From Peribacillus frigoritolerans (lineage in GTDB: Bacteria > Bacillota > Bacilli > Bacillales > DSM-1321), in contig NZ_JAUUTW010000007.1 of NCBI RefSeq assembly GCF_030676415.1, positions 124,001 to 188,000 of the forward strand: a DNA stretch of 64,000 nucleotides, written 5' to 3'. The translations under genes and the position numbers were made by a program. The notes beneath the pieces were generated by a model that was not told the origin of the DNA, made no database searches, and saw nothing but the letters and a program-made list of their open reading frames with translations. Position 1 is the first letter of the stretch. Every line of letters begins with the position of its first letter. This document shows positions 9,720-20,420 of this stretch, in pieces.

Positions 9720-9941
9720 TTGCCGGCCATCGTAGGAATCGTTCAAGTCATCAACGTCGGTAGCAGTGGAATTGTCCATATTGGTGACGTCTTTAAAATC
9801 AGTCCATATTCCACTTCTAAAACGTTTGCAGGTGCTGGCTCGTTTAATACGGGTGAATCCATATCCCTCTATAATGCCTATAGCACCACAAATACAAATG
9901 ATACAGATGGTGTCGATCAGCCACTGGTCTTAAATCTCTAA
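9720..9941 (+). CDS. gerPA: Spore germination protein GerPA
   Basis: First gene of the gerP operon, whose products reside in the spore coat and let germinants reach inner-membrane receptors. The 73-residue product starts at TTG 9720 (LPAIVGIVQVINVG), 7 nt after AAAGGGTG, which restores the family length; an ATG at 9672 would add 16 unrelated residues. It shares the PAI-G-V-V N-terminus, the SP-STSK motif and the GVDQP tail with GerPF, marking the two as paralogues bracketing the operon. No signal peptide. Confidence 0.88.
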   Translation: MPAIVGIVQVINVGSSGIVHIGDVFKISPYSTSKTFAGAGSFNTGESISLYNAYSTTNTNDTDGVDQPLVLNL

Positions 9942-9963
9942 TGTTTTTAAGAAAGGAGTCAGC

Positions 9964-10170
9964 ATGATCTTCAATATTCACCAGACCATACAAATCAATA
10001 TGATAAAAATTGAAAGCATCGCCAATTCATCCGTTTTTCAAATAGGAAGTGCCGGTGTTATTAAACCATATTCCACATTAGCCAATACTGGAGGATTCAC
10101 TGAGCCTGCTCCCGAAATTGAAGCTGATGTTACCCCGTTAACCAGTTTCGTCCCATTTACTCCTAGTTAA
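9964..10170 (+). CDS. gerPB: Spore germination protein GerPB
   Basis: 68-residue small coat protein, slightly shorter than the B. subtilis homologue. Second in the operon, 22 nt after gerPA with AAAGGAG before the ATG. It contains SVFQIGSAGVIKPYS, recalling the repeated small-beta motif of the GerP family. Identity rests on motif and position. Confidence 0.85.
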   Translation: MIFNIHQTIQINMIKIESIANSSVFQIGSAGVIKPYSTLANTGGFTEPAPEIEADVTPLTSFVPFTPS

Positions 10171-10249
10171 TAGGCATTCACCTACATCCAACTTTTTCAT
10201 ATACTGTCATATATGAAATTAACATATTGTGAAGGTGAGGTGTTGAATC

Positions 10250-10861
10250 GTGAATCAGGATCTATATTCATATTCCATACAAATGCAGCGTTTTCTTGAA
10301 GCCCAGGATAAACGGATCATGAAACTTGAACACGAACTCAAACGCCTGACAGATGAACTTGCCGAGCTGAAAAATAAACCGCCAATCCATGTAGATAAAA
10401 TTGAATATAAATTCGATCAGTTAAAAGTAGAATCTTTAGATGGAACGTTGAATATCGGTTTAAATCCCAATGACCTTAACAACATTGATGAATTTGCCGT
10501 CAACAACCAACCCGTTCAACCAGCACCAAACCTATTTCCAGGCAGGGAAATCGTTGTCCAGGAAATTCACAATGATATAATTTCAGACTTGGAAAATATG
10601 ATCCACGATGCGGAAACCCAGCTGAAAATATCATTGGAACCCTCTTATCATGACTTCATAAGGCAAGACGTCGAACGCCAGCTTCATCAACGAATCAATA
10701 TGTATTTCGATAATCTTTCTTACGCGGAACGTGCACCGCAGCAACGGGAGAATGTCAAGGAAAAGGTCAGGGAGAAGGTAAAATCCGATATTCAAACTGC
10801 ATTATTACAATTCATTACCCATTCACAAGCCGAGACAGGAGGAAATCCAAATGGAGTTTAA
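10250..10861 (+). CDS. gerPC: Spore germination protein GerPC
   Basis: The largest GerP protein (203 residues). Residues about 10-45 form a heptad-rich coiled coil (MQRFLEAQDKRIMKLEHELKR), followed by a family-typical central part (VDKIEYKFDQLKVESLDGTL) and a charged helical tail. It starts at GTG after GGTGAGG; the tail overlaps gerPD by 11 nt, implying translational coupling. Confidence 0.88.
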   Translation: MNQDLYSYSIQMQRFLEAQDKRIMKLEHELKRLTDELAELKNKPPIHVDKIEYKFDQLKVESLDGTLNIGLNPNDLNNIDEFAVNNQPVQPAPNLFPGREIVVQEIHNDIISDLENMIHDAETQLKISLEPSYHDFIRQDVERQLHQRINMYFDNLSYAERAPQQRENVKEKVREKVKSDIQTALLQFITHSQAETGGNPNGV

Positions 10862-11030
10862 TGTAACCAATCACCAGCTTTGTGTAGGAGATATTAAAAT
10901 TACCGGTGTAGCAAGCTCTGCTTTATTTCTCATAGGGGATGTACAAACGGTCCAACTATCCTCAGCATTCGATACCCCGCCGGAATCCCTGATCATCGGG
11001 CCATTCGTGCCGTTTTCTCCAGAAGGATAA
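10851..11030 (+). CDS. gerPD: Spore germination protein GerPD
   Basis: 59-residue product beginning MEFNVTNHQLCVGDIKITG and ending GPFVPFSPEG; the VGDIKITGVASSALFLIGD core is characteristic of GerPD. GGAGG lies 8 nt before the ATG, inside the end of gerPC. Easily missed by length cut-offs, but needed for a full six-gene operon. Confidence 0.88.
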   Translation: MEFNVTNHQLCVGDIKITGVASSALFLIGDVQTVQLSSAFDTPPESLIIGPFVPFSPEG

Positions 11031-11035
11031 ATAAC

Positions 11036-11419
11036 ATGTTTTCTAGAATATCAAAAGTAAAATCTTTATTATCCGACACGGTATCATTCAGCTCCACCCT
11101 GCAAATCGGGGATACATCATATATAGATGGAAATGCCCTGGCGATAGCCGTTCAGAAGAAAAGTGAAACTTTCGATTCAGTGGATATTCATTTCGAGAAC
11201 TATGACATTTTTAAGAAACCACTTTATATCCCGAGATTGAATGAACCAGTCATATCAAGTTTTTCAAATCCGAATCCCTTCATACGGGTCGGCAATATCA
11301 ATATAATCGGGATATCAGCCTCATCTGTGGTTGGTGTGGGGAACGTAGGCCATGCACGTATGGAATCAAGAGCGAAACATATTCGAGAGGTTCCTAAAGA
11401 TTCAACGGACAACACTTAA
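11036..11419 (+). CDS. gerPE: Spore germination protein GerPE
   Basis: 127-residue GerP protein, 5 nt after gerPD, with AGAAGGA (11021-11027) inside the gerPD tail as ribosome-binding site. The repeated small beta motif (LQIGDTSYID, IRVGNINIIG, GVGNVGH) resembles that of the shorter GerP proteins. Hydrophilic, no signal peptide. Confidence 0.86.
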   Translation: MFSRISKVKSLLSDTVSFSSTLQIGDTSYIDGNALAIAVQKKSETFDSVDIHFENYDIFKKPLYIPRLNEPVISSFSNPNPFIRVGNINIIGISASSVVGVGNVGHARMESRAKHIREVPKDSTDNT

Positions 11420-11440
11420 ACTTTTAAAGGAGGGGTTCAT

Positions 11441-11659
11441 ATGCCCGCCATTACCGGCCCAGTTCAAGTATTTAATGTCGCGCAAGGAAACCTGGTATTC
11501 GGTGATTGCGCCGTCATTTCCCCTAAGTCTTCGTCCAAATCCGTTTTCGGATCCGGTTCGGGGAACACAGCTGCAATCACCTTCACGGCCAATGGCCTGA
11601 ATGGAAGCAATGTCCTTGATATCAATGGGGTCGACCAGCCCATTACAGGGAATAATTAG
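11441..11659 (+). CDS. gerPF: Spore germination protein GerPF
   Basis: Last gene of the operon: 72 residues, preceded by AAAGGAGG. PAITGPVQVFNV, SPKSSSKSVFGSGSGNT and NGVDQPITGNN mark it as the GerPA/GerPF paralogue type. Followed directly by a strong terminator. Confidence 0.88.
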   Translation: MPAITGPVQVFNVAQGNLVFGDCAVISPKSSSKSVFGSGSGNTAAITFTANGLNGSNVLDINGVDQPITGNN

Positions 11660-11668
11660 TGAAAGAAG

Positions 11669-11695
11669 AAGCCTCCCATTTCCAGGGAGGCTTTT
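11669..11695. terminator. Bidirectional terminator, gerP operon and trpB
   Basis: AAGCCTCCC (11669-11677) pairs with GGGAGGCTT (11685-11693), flanked by T- and A-rich sequence; both convergent transcripts can use it. Confidence 0.85.
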
Positions 11696-11704
11696 AAATT
11701 CGGC

Positions 11705-12868
11705 CTATTTTTCTAACATGTTAAATACTTGCTCGACGTCTTTGTCTCCCCTGCCTGATAAATTAACGATCAGTACATCCTCTCTTGATAACTCTTTTGC
11801 CAGCTTCATGGCGTGAGCTAGAGCATGTGAGCTTTCGAGAGCTGGAATGATCCCCTCTGTCTTGGATAATACCTGAAAAGCCTCAAGAGCTTCTTCGCCT
11901 TTTACTGTCTCATATTCCGCTCGTCCGCTATCTTTCAAAAAACTATGCTCGGGCCCCACGCTTGGGTAATCCAAACCGGCTGCTATGGAAAATGTCGGTT
12001 TTGGTTCCCCTTGTTCGTCCACTAACGTCAAACTTTTGAATCCGTGCAATACTGCCGGGACGCCTTGCGAAATACTCGGGGCCTCAATTGGCTCTACACC
12101 AATTAAACGGACATTTTCTTCATCGATATAATGAGCAAAAGCACCAATCGCATTACTTCCCCCTCCTGCACAAGCAATGATGGCAGTTGGCAGTTTTCCT
12201 TCCTTTTCAAGGATCTGACGCTTTGATTCTTCACTTATGATTGATTGGAAATGCTTAACGATCGTTGGATATGGGTGTGGTCCCACTGCTGAACCAAGCA
12301 AGTAAAAAGTATTTTCATAGTTTTGCACCAAATCATTCAATGCCTCATCAACGGCATCCTTCAATCGACCCTGTCCCTTTTCGACCGCTACGACTTTTGC
12401 CCCCAACAATTCCATCCGAAAGACATTCAATGCCTGTCTCTCCGTATCCAGCTTGCCCATATAGATCACGCACTCCATGCCAAACATCGCACATGCTGTC
12501 GCAGTCGCCACACCATGCTGTCCAGCCCCAGTTTCTGCGATGATGCGTTTGGCACCCATCCGTTTAGCGAGCAGGATTTGTCCAATCGCATTATTAATTT
12601 TGTGAGCCCCTGTATGATTCAGATCTTCACGCTTCAGGTATATTTTTGCCCCGCCAACCTTTTTCGTTAAATTCTTTGCATGGGTTAACGGGTTTTCGCG
12701 TCCGACATATTCTTTCAGATAATATTGAAACTCCTCAATGAATTCCGGGTCATCCTTATATTTCAGGAATTCCGTTTCTAAACTATCCATTACTTCCTGA
12801 AGTTCACCCGGTACAAAGCTTCCACCGAACTCACCAAAGTATCCCTTGCTCTTGATCTCACTCTTCAT
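11705..12868 (-). CDS. trpB: Tryptophan synthase beta chain (stand-alone gene)
   Basis: PLP enzyme joining indole and serine to tryptophan, normally with TrpA. The 387-residue product is of the TrpB1 type: [13 protein letters not shown] at the N-terminus, PLP lysine in [22 protein letters not shown], a [10 protein letters not shown] phosphate loop and SGRGDKD near the end. Start ATG 12868 follows AAAGGAG with a rather long 11-nt spacer; the upstream reading frame is open but unrelated to the family. It is not in a trp operon: the upstream neighbour is addA with its own terminator. The leader carries (G/T)AG triplets at 5-nt spacing overlapping the ribosome-binding site. Either the sole trpB moved here or a second copy. 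Confidence 0.9.
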   Translation of the reverse strand: MKSEIKSKGYFGEFGGSFVPGELQEVMDSLETEFLKYKDDPEFIEEFQYYLKEYVGRENPLTHAKNLTKKVGGAKIYLKREDLNHTGAHKINNAIGQILLAKRMGAKRIIAETGAGQHGVATATACAMFGMECVIYMGKLDTERQALNVFRMELLGAKVVAVEKGQGRLKDAVDEALNDLVQNYENTFYLLGSAVGPHPYPTIVKHFQSIISEESKRQILEKEGKLPTAIIACAGGGSNAIGAFAHYIDEENVRLIGVEPIEAPSISQGVPAVLHGFKSLTLVDEQGEPKPTFSIAAGLDYPSVGPEHSFLKDSGRAEYETVKGEEALEAFQVLSKTEGIIPALESSHALAHAMKLAKELSREDVLIVNLSGRGDKDVEQVFNMLEK

Positions 12869-12882
12869 ACTATTCTCTACTC
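12869..12882 (-). promoter_or_regulatory. Possible TRAP-type triplet site over the trpB ribosome-binding site
   Basis: On the minus strand GAG (12882-12880), GAG (12877-12875) and TAG (12872-12870) are each separated by two bases and overlap the Shine-Dalgarno. Weaker AAG/GAG triplets continue inside the first codons. Three clean triplets are fewer than a normal TRAP site, so this is tentative. Confidence 0.3.
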
Positions 12883-12956
12883 CTTTATGAAGGTATTTTT
12901 CTCCACTAGTATATAGTAAGCATTCATGACTTTTCAAACTATTCTGTTTATTCAAC

Positions 12957-12986
12957 CAAAAAGAGTATCCCACATCAATGGGACAC
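12957..12986 (-). terminator. Terminator of the addBA operon
   Basis: Minus-strand stem GTGTCCCA (12986-12979) with TGGGATAC (12972-12965), one G-U pair, then TCTTTTT. It separates addA from trpB. Confidence 0.7.
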
Positions 12987-12996
12987 TCCTTCTCTC

Positions 12997-15900
12997 TTAT
13001 ACTTCCAATAAATGCGAGCCGTCAAAGAAAAACAAGTAACGGCCGGTTACCTTCTTATTCATTATCCCCTCAACAGCCCTCGTATAGAGCTGAAGCTGCA
13101 TCCGGTATCGATCGGCAAGAATCTCTTTAGCCCCTTCATACCCGCTAGCAAAACGGCCGGTGATTGTATCCGTTTTATAATCGAGAAGCACAAGACCTTG
13201 TTCATCTTCAAAGATACAATCAATCACACCTTGGATAAGGATCTCTTCATCTCCAGCTGCCCAATCGCCGTAAGCTTCCTTTGCAGGCAACGACATCGTA
13301 AATGGGACTTCACGGCGAATGCTCTCGGCCCTCTGCATTCTTTGTCCGATTTCACTGTCAAAGAATTCGACGATCGTCTCCGGATCCACAGCTTCTTTCT
13401 GTTCCTCCGTCAACAACTCGCGTTGAATCAAGTCAACCTTCAGTTCCTGAATCGATTGAATGGTAATCTCCTTAGATAGATCTATATGCTGCATGACTAA
13501 ATGTGTAATCGTACCCCTTTCAGCAGGAGTCAGTGACTTTTCTTGCATGAAAGTCGGCCGCTTCGTGATAGGACGCTTAAATTTACGCAACAACTCTGTG
13601 GAGCTTTGCTCGTCCTTAAGTTCATATTGTCGTTTTAGTTCGGAAACGGATTGCTTGGAACGATACACCGTCGCCTCATGTTCGGGGTACTCCCATTCCA
13701 GCTGTTCCTTGATATCATCATAAAACTCGGAAACGATACCGACTTTCTCCGATTTCTGGACATGATCAAGTATTTGCTCTTGAACTAGTGCCTCTTCCTC
13801 ATCCAGAACAGCAAGCTCTTCACTTGGAATGACGGAAATGGACCAATTCGATGGATGCGACTCCATTTCCAAGCCAAGACCTGCAGCACCAAGAGAATCC
13901 CGATGTCGGACAAGGGATGGACCAATCCAATCAAGATAACTTTTTGCACCTGCCCGTACATAGTCCTTTAATAGCCAATCCCCATGTGCCGCATTACTTT
14001 CCCAGTTCTGCTGCGTTTTTTCTGCATCATTGATACTGGCGATCAAATAAAGCTTTTCCTTAGCCCTTGTAAGAGCCACGTAGAGGACACGCATCTCCTC
14101 GGCAATTAATTCAAGCTGCTTTTTTTTCTTAAAAGCCAATTGAGGGAGGGATGGATAAGTTATCCGTAATTCGGAATTCACATACTTTGCCGCAAAGCCA
14201 TAATCCTTATCCAGTAAATAGGGCTTGCGTAAATCCATCATATTGAATTGCTTGGAAAGACCGGCAATGAACACGATCGGGAACTCAAGCCCCTTTGACG
14301 AGTGAATCGTCATCAGCCGGACTACATCTTCCTGTTCCCCTAAAGCCCGAGCTGCCCCTAAATCATCTCCACGTTCTTGCATCCTTTCTATGAACCGCAA
14401 GAAACGGAACAGACCGCGGAAAGAACTTGCTTCATATTGCCTTGCCCTGTCATACAGCGCTCTTAAATTGGCCTGACGCTGTTTACCACCCGGCATCCCA
14501 CCTGCAAAATCATAAAACTGCGTTTCGCGATATAGAAGCCAGATCAAATCTGATAATGCCTCCTGCCTGGCAACCTTCCTCCACTTCACTAGTTTTTTAT
14601 AAAAAGCAGAGGCTTTTTCATAAAGCCCCGGATGTTCTTCCGGGTCACTCTTTCTGTAAAAATCAGCTAGCGCTTCGTAATAGCTTCCTGTATGGAATAA
14701 ACGCACCTTTGACATCTCTTCTTCATCCAGCCCGACGATAGGTGAACGGAGAACGGATGCCAATGGGATATCCTGTTGCGGATTATCAATCACCTTCAAT
14801 AAGGAAATCATGATGGCCACTTCAGTCGCTTCAAAATACCCTGTCGACAAGTTGGCGTAAACTGGAATTCCCTGTTTTTTAAATTCCTCCATGATTTGCG
14901 GTGCCCATGGCATCGAACGAAGAAGAATGACCATGTCTCGATAAGTGGCAGATCGGTACTTTTTGGTTTTCGTATCATATATCCGATGCTTTTCGCTTAT
15001 AGCCTTTTTAATGAGCTTGGCCATCTGCCTTGCTTCGAGCTGCGCTTTTTCGAGCTCCTCGGCCTCAAACCCGCCATCCGATCCTTCCGTTTCCGAATGA
15101 GCTTCCGGATCGGCTGTTCCATCAATTAAATGGAGTTCGATCGGGTTTGGATCGTCTTCGGGATATGGAGCACCTTTTTTCAATTGGGCATCTTCATCAT
15201 AATCAATCTCACCGACTGTAATGCCCATCAACTGTTGAAACAAGAAATTGGTCCCATCGAGAACTTCCTTTCGGCTCCGAAAATTGCGGTTCAAATCAAT
15301 TTTCAGTCCGGAATCAACACCATCATGGGTAAAACGTGTGTATTTTCCAAGGAAGAGATTCGGTTCCGCAAGCCTGAACCGGTAAATGGACTGCTTAACA
15401 TCGCCTACCATGAAAAGATTCCCATGATATTCGCTGTCAGCCGTCACAAGTGTTAAGATGGATTCCTGAACCAGGTTCGTGTCCTGATACTCATCTACAA
15501 GTACCTCTTTGAACTGGTTCCTGTATTCGACGGCTGCCGCTGAAGGTTTTCGTTCACCATCCACAATTTCCCCTGTCAAAATTTGAAGACAATAATGTTC
15601 CAAATCCGCGAAATCCACCAAGTTCTTTTCTGCTTTTGCAGCAAAGAATCGATCGTCAAACCGTTTAACTAGCATTACAAGTGTATCGACATAACCCTTG
15701 AGCTCCCTTATATCCCGCAAGTAGCTTTCCGGTTTACGGGAAAATAACTCTTCCTGTAACGATTTGATGATCTTCTTTGCCTTATCCCGATACTTGGTAG
15801 CCTCATCCGTGACTTCTTTGATAAAATCTGTACCAGTAAGGCGTTTTACCGTCCCAAATTTCACGTTTTGGATTTCTTCATAAAAAGCATTCCAGGATTG

Positions 15901-16731
15901 GTCCTTCACTTCCGAAAGTTTAGCAACCAGGGCAAGATCGGCTATATAATTCTCAGCCCTTGGTGCCGGCCCCCCAGGGACTTTTGTCAACGCAAGCGAG
16001 CGTTCCAATAAATCCCTGGCAGTGTCCAATTGTAAACCAATATCGAACTTCAATGAATCGATAAACGAAAGATCATCAATCCCATCATCATCAGCCAACT
16101 CATACATGCCAGCGGCACCATCGAGCCATCGGTCCGGGTCTGGATTCGATTGTGAAAAATCATGCAGCGATCGAACGATATTCTGAAGTGCATCATCGTT
16201 TCGATCGCTTGTGAAAGCATCAACCAAATTAAAGAACTCTTCATTATCACTTTGGCCATACTGCTCCTCAAAAAGCTCTTCCATCACTTCATCACGGAGC
16301 AGCTGGATCTCCGTAGAATCTGCAATCCGGAAGCCCGGGTCGATATCCGTCAGATAATAATACTTCCTGATCACCTCTAAACAAAAGGAATGAAGTGTGG
16401 AAATCGAAGCACGATTAATCAAGCTCAACTGCTTACGCAAATGCTGTGAATGCGGATTATCATTGATCGCTTTTTCTAATGCCTCACTTACCCGATGGCG
16501 CATCTCGGCAGCCGAGGCATTGGTGAATGTAACCACGAGCAGTTCATCAACATCGATTGGATCTTCTTCTGAAATGACTTTTTGAATGATCCGATTGACG
16601 AGTACCGCTGTTTTCCCTGAACCTGCAGCGGCCGCAACCAGTATGTCCTGATCTTTAGCCCATATCGCCTTCCATTGATCTTCCGTCCAAGTCACGTCTC
16701 CTGGCAGAGCAGGAATTTTCGTTTTACTCAT
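12997..16731 (-). CDS. addA: AddA helicase-nuclease subunit (RecBCD-type double-strand break repair)
   Basis: 1244-residue UvrD-like superfamily 1 helicase with a C-terminal RecB-type nuclease. Works with AddB to resect double-strand breaks to Chi and load RecA. Visible motifs: Walker [10 protein letters not shown] (residues 33-41), [13 protein letters not shown] (Ia), DEYQDTN (II), [11 protein letters not shown] (III), [17 protein letters not shown] (V), [12 protein letters not shown] (VI), and nuclease motif LLDYKTD (about 1182-1188). Start codon lies within the last codons of addB (8-nt overlap), so translation is coupled. Ends at a terminator before trpB. Confidence 0.96.
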   Translation of the reverse strand: MSKTKIPALPGDVTWTEDQWKAIWAKDQDILVAAAAGSGKTAVLVNRIIQKVISEEDPIDVDELLVVTFTNASAAEMRHRVSEALEKAINDNPHSQHLRKQLSLINRASISTLHSFCLEVIRKYYYLTDIDPGFRIADSTEIQLLRDEVMEELFEEQYGQSDNEEFFNLVDAFTSDRNDDALQNIVRSLHDFSQSNPDPDRWLDGAAGMYELADDDGIDDLSFIDSLKFDIGLQLDTARDLLERSLALTKVPGGPAPRAENYIADLALVAKLSEVKDQSWNAFYEEIQNVKFGTVKRLTGTDFIKEVTDEATKYRDKAKKIIKSLQEELFSRKPESYLRDIRELKGYVDTLVMLVKRFDDRFFAAKAEKNLVDFADLEHYCLQILTGEIVDGERKPSAAAVEYRNQFKEVLVDEYQDTNLVQESILTLVTADSEYHGNLFMVGDVKQSIYRFRLAEPNLFLGKYTRFTHDGVDSGLKIDLNRNFRSRKEVLDGTNFLFQQLMGITVGEIDYDEDAQLKKGAPYPEDDPNPIELHLIDGTADPEAHSETEGSDGGFEAEELEKAQLEARQMAKLIKKAISEKHRIYDTKTKKYRSATYRDMVILLRSMPWAPQIMEEFKKQGIPVYANLSTGYFEATEVAIMISLLKVIDNPQQDIPLASVLRSPIVGLDEEEMSKVRLFHTGSYYEALADFYRKSDPEEHPGLYEKASAFYKKLVKWRKVARQEALSDLIWLLYRETQFYDFAGGMPGGKQRQANLRALYDRARQYEASSFRGLFRFLRFIERMQERGDDLGAARALGEQEDVVRLMTIHSSKGLEFPIVFIAGLSKQFNMMDLRKPYLLDKDYGFAAKYVNSELRITYPSLPQLAFKKKKQLELIAEEMRVLYVALTRAKEKLYLIASINDAEKTQQNWESNAAHGDWLLKDYVRAGAKSYLDWIGPSLVRHRDSLGAAGLGLEMESHPSNWSISVIPSEELAVLDEEEALVQEQILDHVQKSEKVGIVSEFYDDIKEQLEWEYPEHEATVYRSKQSVSELKRQYELKDEQSSTELLRKFKRPITKRPTFMQEKSLTPAERGTITHLVMQHIDLSKEITIQSIQELKVDLIQRELLTEEQKEAVDPETIVEFFDSEIGQRMQRAESIRREVPFTMSLPAKEAYGDWAAGDEEILIQGVIDCIFEDEQGLVLLDYKTDTITGRFASGYEGAKEILADRYRMQLQLYTRAVEGIMNKKVTGRYLFFFDGSHLLEV

Positions 16732-19700
16732 CGCTCTCCCCCTCCCCCCTTAATAGCTCAAGAACGTCATTTTGTTTCTTCTGTGCCAAATTCCTGAATT
16801 GGTTCTCCTCCAGTGACTGGTCGAATTGGCATACAGATTTAAAGGAACAGAAGGTACACGGCGTTTTTTCCTTTAATTTGTATGGCGTTATTTCCACATC
16901 ACCATCGACCATTCGATCACCAGCCTCCTGATAAATACGGCGCACATGATGATTCAGAAGCGAAAACTCTTCCCTGCTGGCAACCTTGGAAGCCGCCAGG
17001 AGCGATCCGTCCTTTTTAAATCCAGCTGGGATGATATCCGACTTACCCGAATTTTCAATATCAAGCGAGGTATCCATCATCTGAATGACATTTGAATGAT
17101 CTAGTACAAGTCCATTCATTTTAAAACTTTTATAAATTTCTTCTTCAATTTTATCCAAACTGAGCATTCCCTTTGATTTGACAACGGGATTATGCACATG
17201 AAAATACAAAACGCCGGCTGGAATCGCTTCTTTTCCAATAAGCGACTTGGAATGGGTGACGACGATATCAAGGTATGTCAACATTTGCAGCGCGAGTCCA
17301 TAATATACTTCACTCATGTTCAGTTCCTTTTCACTCGACTTATAATCGAGCACACGCAAATAGACACCCTCATCTTCTTCCGCTTTATCCACGCGGTCGA
17401 TCCTCCCGATCAATTCCATCTTCGTACCGTTTTTCAATGTGAAAGAAAGTGGAGGCAGCTCGCCATTTTTTCCGAATCCAAGTTCTAATCCGATTGGAGC
17501 AAAACCGCTCACCTTTGCATGTTCACTTAATACGATCGAGGCACGTCCAATCACGTGTTCCAGTTTCCTGCGTAAATAGTGATGGCGGTTCGTACTTAAC
17601 AAAATCTGATTTTGGAGTTTAGGAGCAAGTCTCTCCACAGCAATTCTAGCCAGCTCCAAGCATTGTTCCGAGGTCAATGTAGACCAAGGAATATCATGTT
17701 CCTTTAAGTAATCGGAAATCATTTTCAACGCTCCATGGAACATCTCGCCTATATCCGGTGCATCCAAACGGAAAATTTGCCGTTCCCGCAATTTCAAGCC
17801 ATGAGCGGCATAATGGGAAAACGGGCAGCTATTGAACATTTCCATCCGGGATACACTTGTAAGAATGCTCTCACCGTATAATTGCTTACTTGTTTCCTCA
17901 GATAATTTCTTTGTCCTGTTTTGATAAAAAAGGCTCGATAAAACCTTAGTTGCTGAAGGACCGGCCATTTCATCATCCATAATGGCATTATATACATCCC
18001 ACCATAGTGAATGGATTGGATAGTTCCTTTTTTTCAGCTGCAATTGGGCAGCCAGGTACGATAGGGCCACATCATGATTTGCAGCATATTTCACCTGTTC
18101 CTCAGCAGACAGATCGGACGGATCGTTCATATAATATACATCGGAAACGTTAGGCAATACGTCCCTTACCCGTTTTAAATAGGATGAGGGTAAAAGTGCC
18201 TTTCCTTCCTCATCGGCAAGCGGATATGATAAATAAAGGGCCTCAGCAGGCGTAGTAAATGCTTTGTACGCTGTAAACTCCTCATCCAGCAGGCGCACTT
18301 TTGAACTTGGGGCAACATCAAGTCCACCAGCCAGCAGCGCCTCACGATCAGTATCTGAAAATATCCCGTCAGATACAGCTTTTCCTGGCAGAACCCCTTC
18401 GTTCAGACCGATAACAAAAGCTGTCTTCACATCATCCAGGCGGGATAAATCCAGATTAGCAACTAATACTTGGTCAATTGCCGGCGGTACCAAAGAAAAT
18501 TCAAGAGACTCCAGACCAGCTTCAATGATTACCGCAAACTGTTTCATGGAAAGCTCTTCCCCGCTCAGCAGTTCAACGAATTGGTCTAATAGGTCGACAA
18601 CCGCATTCCATGTTTGCTCATGCTCTCTAGCCGATACTAAATCACCTGCTTCTTCTGCCTCTTGTTTCAGCTTTTCCAATTTTTCCGGTACATGCAATTC
18701 TTCAAGATATAGATAAAGTGCTTCACACAATTCCCTGCCATTAGCAGCCTTTTTAACACGTTTTGAGAGCTTCAGGATGGGCTCGGTAAATAATTGCTTC
18801 ATCTCATTCAACTCTTGCTCAAGCTGCATCTCCTTATCCGTTTGGTTCCGATCCTCGAGTTCCAGTCCGCGGAAGCGCCGGTAGGTCCAACGATCTTTGG
18901 ACGTCCACCTGCTTCCTTTAATGCCACGGGCCAGCACATAGTTTTCCAGCTTATCTACCTGTTCACGCATCCTATCGTGGTTTTTTTGCAGCGGAAATAG
19001 AAGCTCCGTCTTGATTGCACGAAATACCGGCTCATAACGCCAATAGCCATTGATGATCTCCAAAGTGGAACGAATCAGTTCGATCAGAGGATGATTCAGC
19101 ATCGTCCGTTTGGAATCGACGAACAAGGGAATTTGATAATCCCGAAAAACGGTTTGTAAAATATCTGCGTATGCTTCTCCATTACGGACTAAAATCGCTA
19201 TATCACGGAAACGGTGCTGTTTCTGTCTGACCAGCGACAAGATGTCCCGGGCAACTCCTTCAATCTCAGCTCTGCGGTTAACTGCCTGGGCGATCGTTAC
19301 ATCTGGTGACTGCTCAAACGTTTGTGCAGGACGAATGGCAAAATAAGTTTCCAGATGGTTCAGCCCCGGACTCTTTCCAAACCTTTCGGTTCCTTTTAAG
19401 ATTCGATCTTCTGAAATGGGTATGCCATTCCTCAATCCAGCCTGATAAAGGTGATGATAAAGATTCCCTGTTTGCCTGAACAATTGCAAATCATCCGGAG
19501 CAGATTGTCTGTAGGGCTGATCTAACGTCAGCGAGATCGTTACACTCCTGCACAGCTTCATCATTTCTTCCACAATCACTAATTCCTGTGGAGTCAAGCT
19601 ATAAAAACCATCGATATATATATCCGCATTCCTTATATATGAAGACTCTGACATTTTTTCGATCAGTAAAGTGAAATAATCTTCGGAATCTAAATATTTG

Positions 19701-20221
19701 TTAACCATTTCATCCTCAAAAGCCTGATAGACCAATTCAAGATCATACAGTTTATCCTGAATGCCGCTGCCGGCCTGTGAGGTTTCGGCCAAATAGTTTT
19801 GAATGTCGTCAGGTTGGATGCAATACTGCTTGAACTCAGCCAGCATTAGCTCCATCTGTGCAATGAACCCCTGCTTATCAGCAGATCGACCAAACATCTT
19901 TAATTCTTCCTTTTTATCATCCATGATCTTCCGTATCAACATATTAACGCCAACACTGTCCAAATGCAGCCGGCTCATCCCCCCGGTTTCCTGAAGAACG
20001 CGCCAAGCAAGCCTGCTAAAACTGAAAACCTGTGTCCGGATCATTCCGGCAAGGCCTGGTGTTTTAATTAATTTATATTCAGATAGAAACGTCATCTGAT
20101 CAGGAACGAGGTAGATAATTGGATTTCCTTCGGGATCTTCTGCCAATTTGGAGCGAATTTCGTCCAATATATTCGAAGTTTTCCCTGCACCCGATCTTCC
20201 CAGTAAAAAACGGAGTGACAT
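16724..20221 (-). CDS. addB: AddB nuclease-helicase subunit with iron-sulfur cluster
   Basis: 1165-residue partner of AddA. N-terminal Walker-A-like GRSGAGKTS (residues 8-16), a degenerate helicase core, and a C-terminal RecB-family nuclease with LDYKSS. The four 4Fe-4S cysteines are present: one in FNSCPFSHYA (about residue 802) and three in CTFCSFKSVC (1122, 1125, 1131), matching the spacing in B. subtilis AddB. First gene of the operon; addA overlaps its end. Confidence 0.96.
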   Translation of the reverse strand: MSLRFLLGRSGAGKTSNILDEIRSKLAEDPEGNPIIYLVPDQMTFLSEYKLIKTPGLAGMIRTQVFSFSRLAWRVLQETGGMSRLHLDSVGVNMLIRKIMDDKKEELKMFGRSADKQGFIAQMELMLAEFKQYCIQPDDIQNYLAETSQAGSGIQDKLYDLELVYQAFEDEMVNKYLDSEDYFTLLIEKMSESSYIRNADIYIDGFYSLTPQELVIVEEMMKLCRSVTISLTLDQPYRQSAPDDLQLFRQTGNLYHHLYQAGLRNGIPISEDRILKGTERFGKSPGLNHLETYFAIRPAQTFEQSPDVTIAQAVNRRAEIEGVARDILSLVRQKQHRFRDIAILVRNGEAYADILQTVFRDYQIPLFVDSKRTMLNHPLIELIRSTLEIINGYWRYEPVFRAIKTELLFPLQKNHDRMREQVDKLENYVLARGIKGSRWTSKDRWTYRRFRGLELEDRNQTDKEMQLEQELNEMKQLFTEPILKLSKRVKKAANGRELCEALYLYLEELHVPEKLEKLKQEAEEAGDLVSAREHEQTWNAVVDLLDQFVELLSGEELSMKQFAVIIEAGLESLEFSLVPPAIDQVLVANLDLSRLDDVKTAFVIGLNEGVLPGKAVSDGIFSDTDREALLAGGLDVAPSSKVRLLDEEFTAYKAFTTPAEALYLSYPLADEEGKALLPSSYLKRVRDVLPNVSDVYYMNDPSDLSAEEQVKYAANHDVALSYLAAQLQLKKRNYPIHSLWWDVYNAIMDDEMAGPSATKVLSSLFYQNRTKKLSEETSKQLYGESILTSVSRMEMFNSCPFSHYAAHGLKLRERQIFRLDAPDIGEMFHGALKMISDYLKEHDIPWSTLTSEQCLELARIAVERLAPKLQNQILLSTNRHHYLRRKLEHVIGRASIVLSEHAKVSGFAPIGLELGFGKNGELPPLSFTLKNGTKMELIGRIDRVDKAEEDEGVYLRVLDYKSSEKELNMSEVYYGLALQMLTYLDIVVTHSKSLIGKEAIPAGVLYFHVHNPVVKSKGMLSLDKIEEEIYKSFKMNGLVLDHSNVIQMMDTSLDIENSGKSDIIPAGFKKDGSLLAASKVASREEFSLLNHHVRRIYQEAGDRMVDGDVEITPYKLKEKTPCTFCSFKSVCQFDQSLEENQFRNLAQKKQNDVLELLRGEGESDE

Positions 20222-20374
20222 CTCTTTTTCCCCCTTACAACATAATATCTAGTTCCATCATACCAGAAATACTTTCGTCTTTATGACTAGGTTTCTGTTT
20301 CCAATTAGATTTACTTTCTATTATTTTACCGTTTCCCTTTAAAAAACACCAATCGTACGTTCGCGTTTTTCCCC

Positions 20375-20405
20375 AAAAGAAAAAGCCCACATAATTTTCG
20401 GGCTT
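20375..20405 (-). terminator. Terminator of the signal peptidase gene
   Basis: Minus-strand AAGCCC (20405-20400) pairs with GGGCTT (20388-20383), then TTTTCTTTTG; 15 nt past the stop. Confidence 0.75.
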
Positions 20406-20420
20406 CCACTATCAATACAA

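Noticed and set aside
12869-12996. T-box or attenuator upstream of trpB
   Set aside because: Only about 100 nt, with the addA terminator; no T-box consensus or second hairpin.
18264-18716. 150-codon serine-rich ORF antisense to addB
   Set aside because: Serine- and threonine-rich composition is the usual mirror of an acidic, leucine-rich gene; no start signal.
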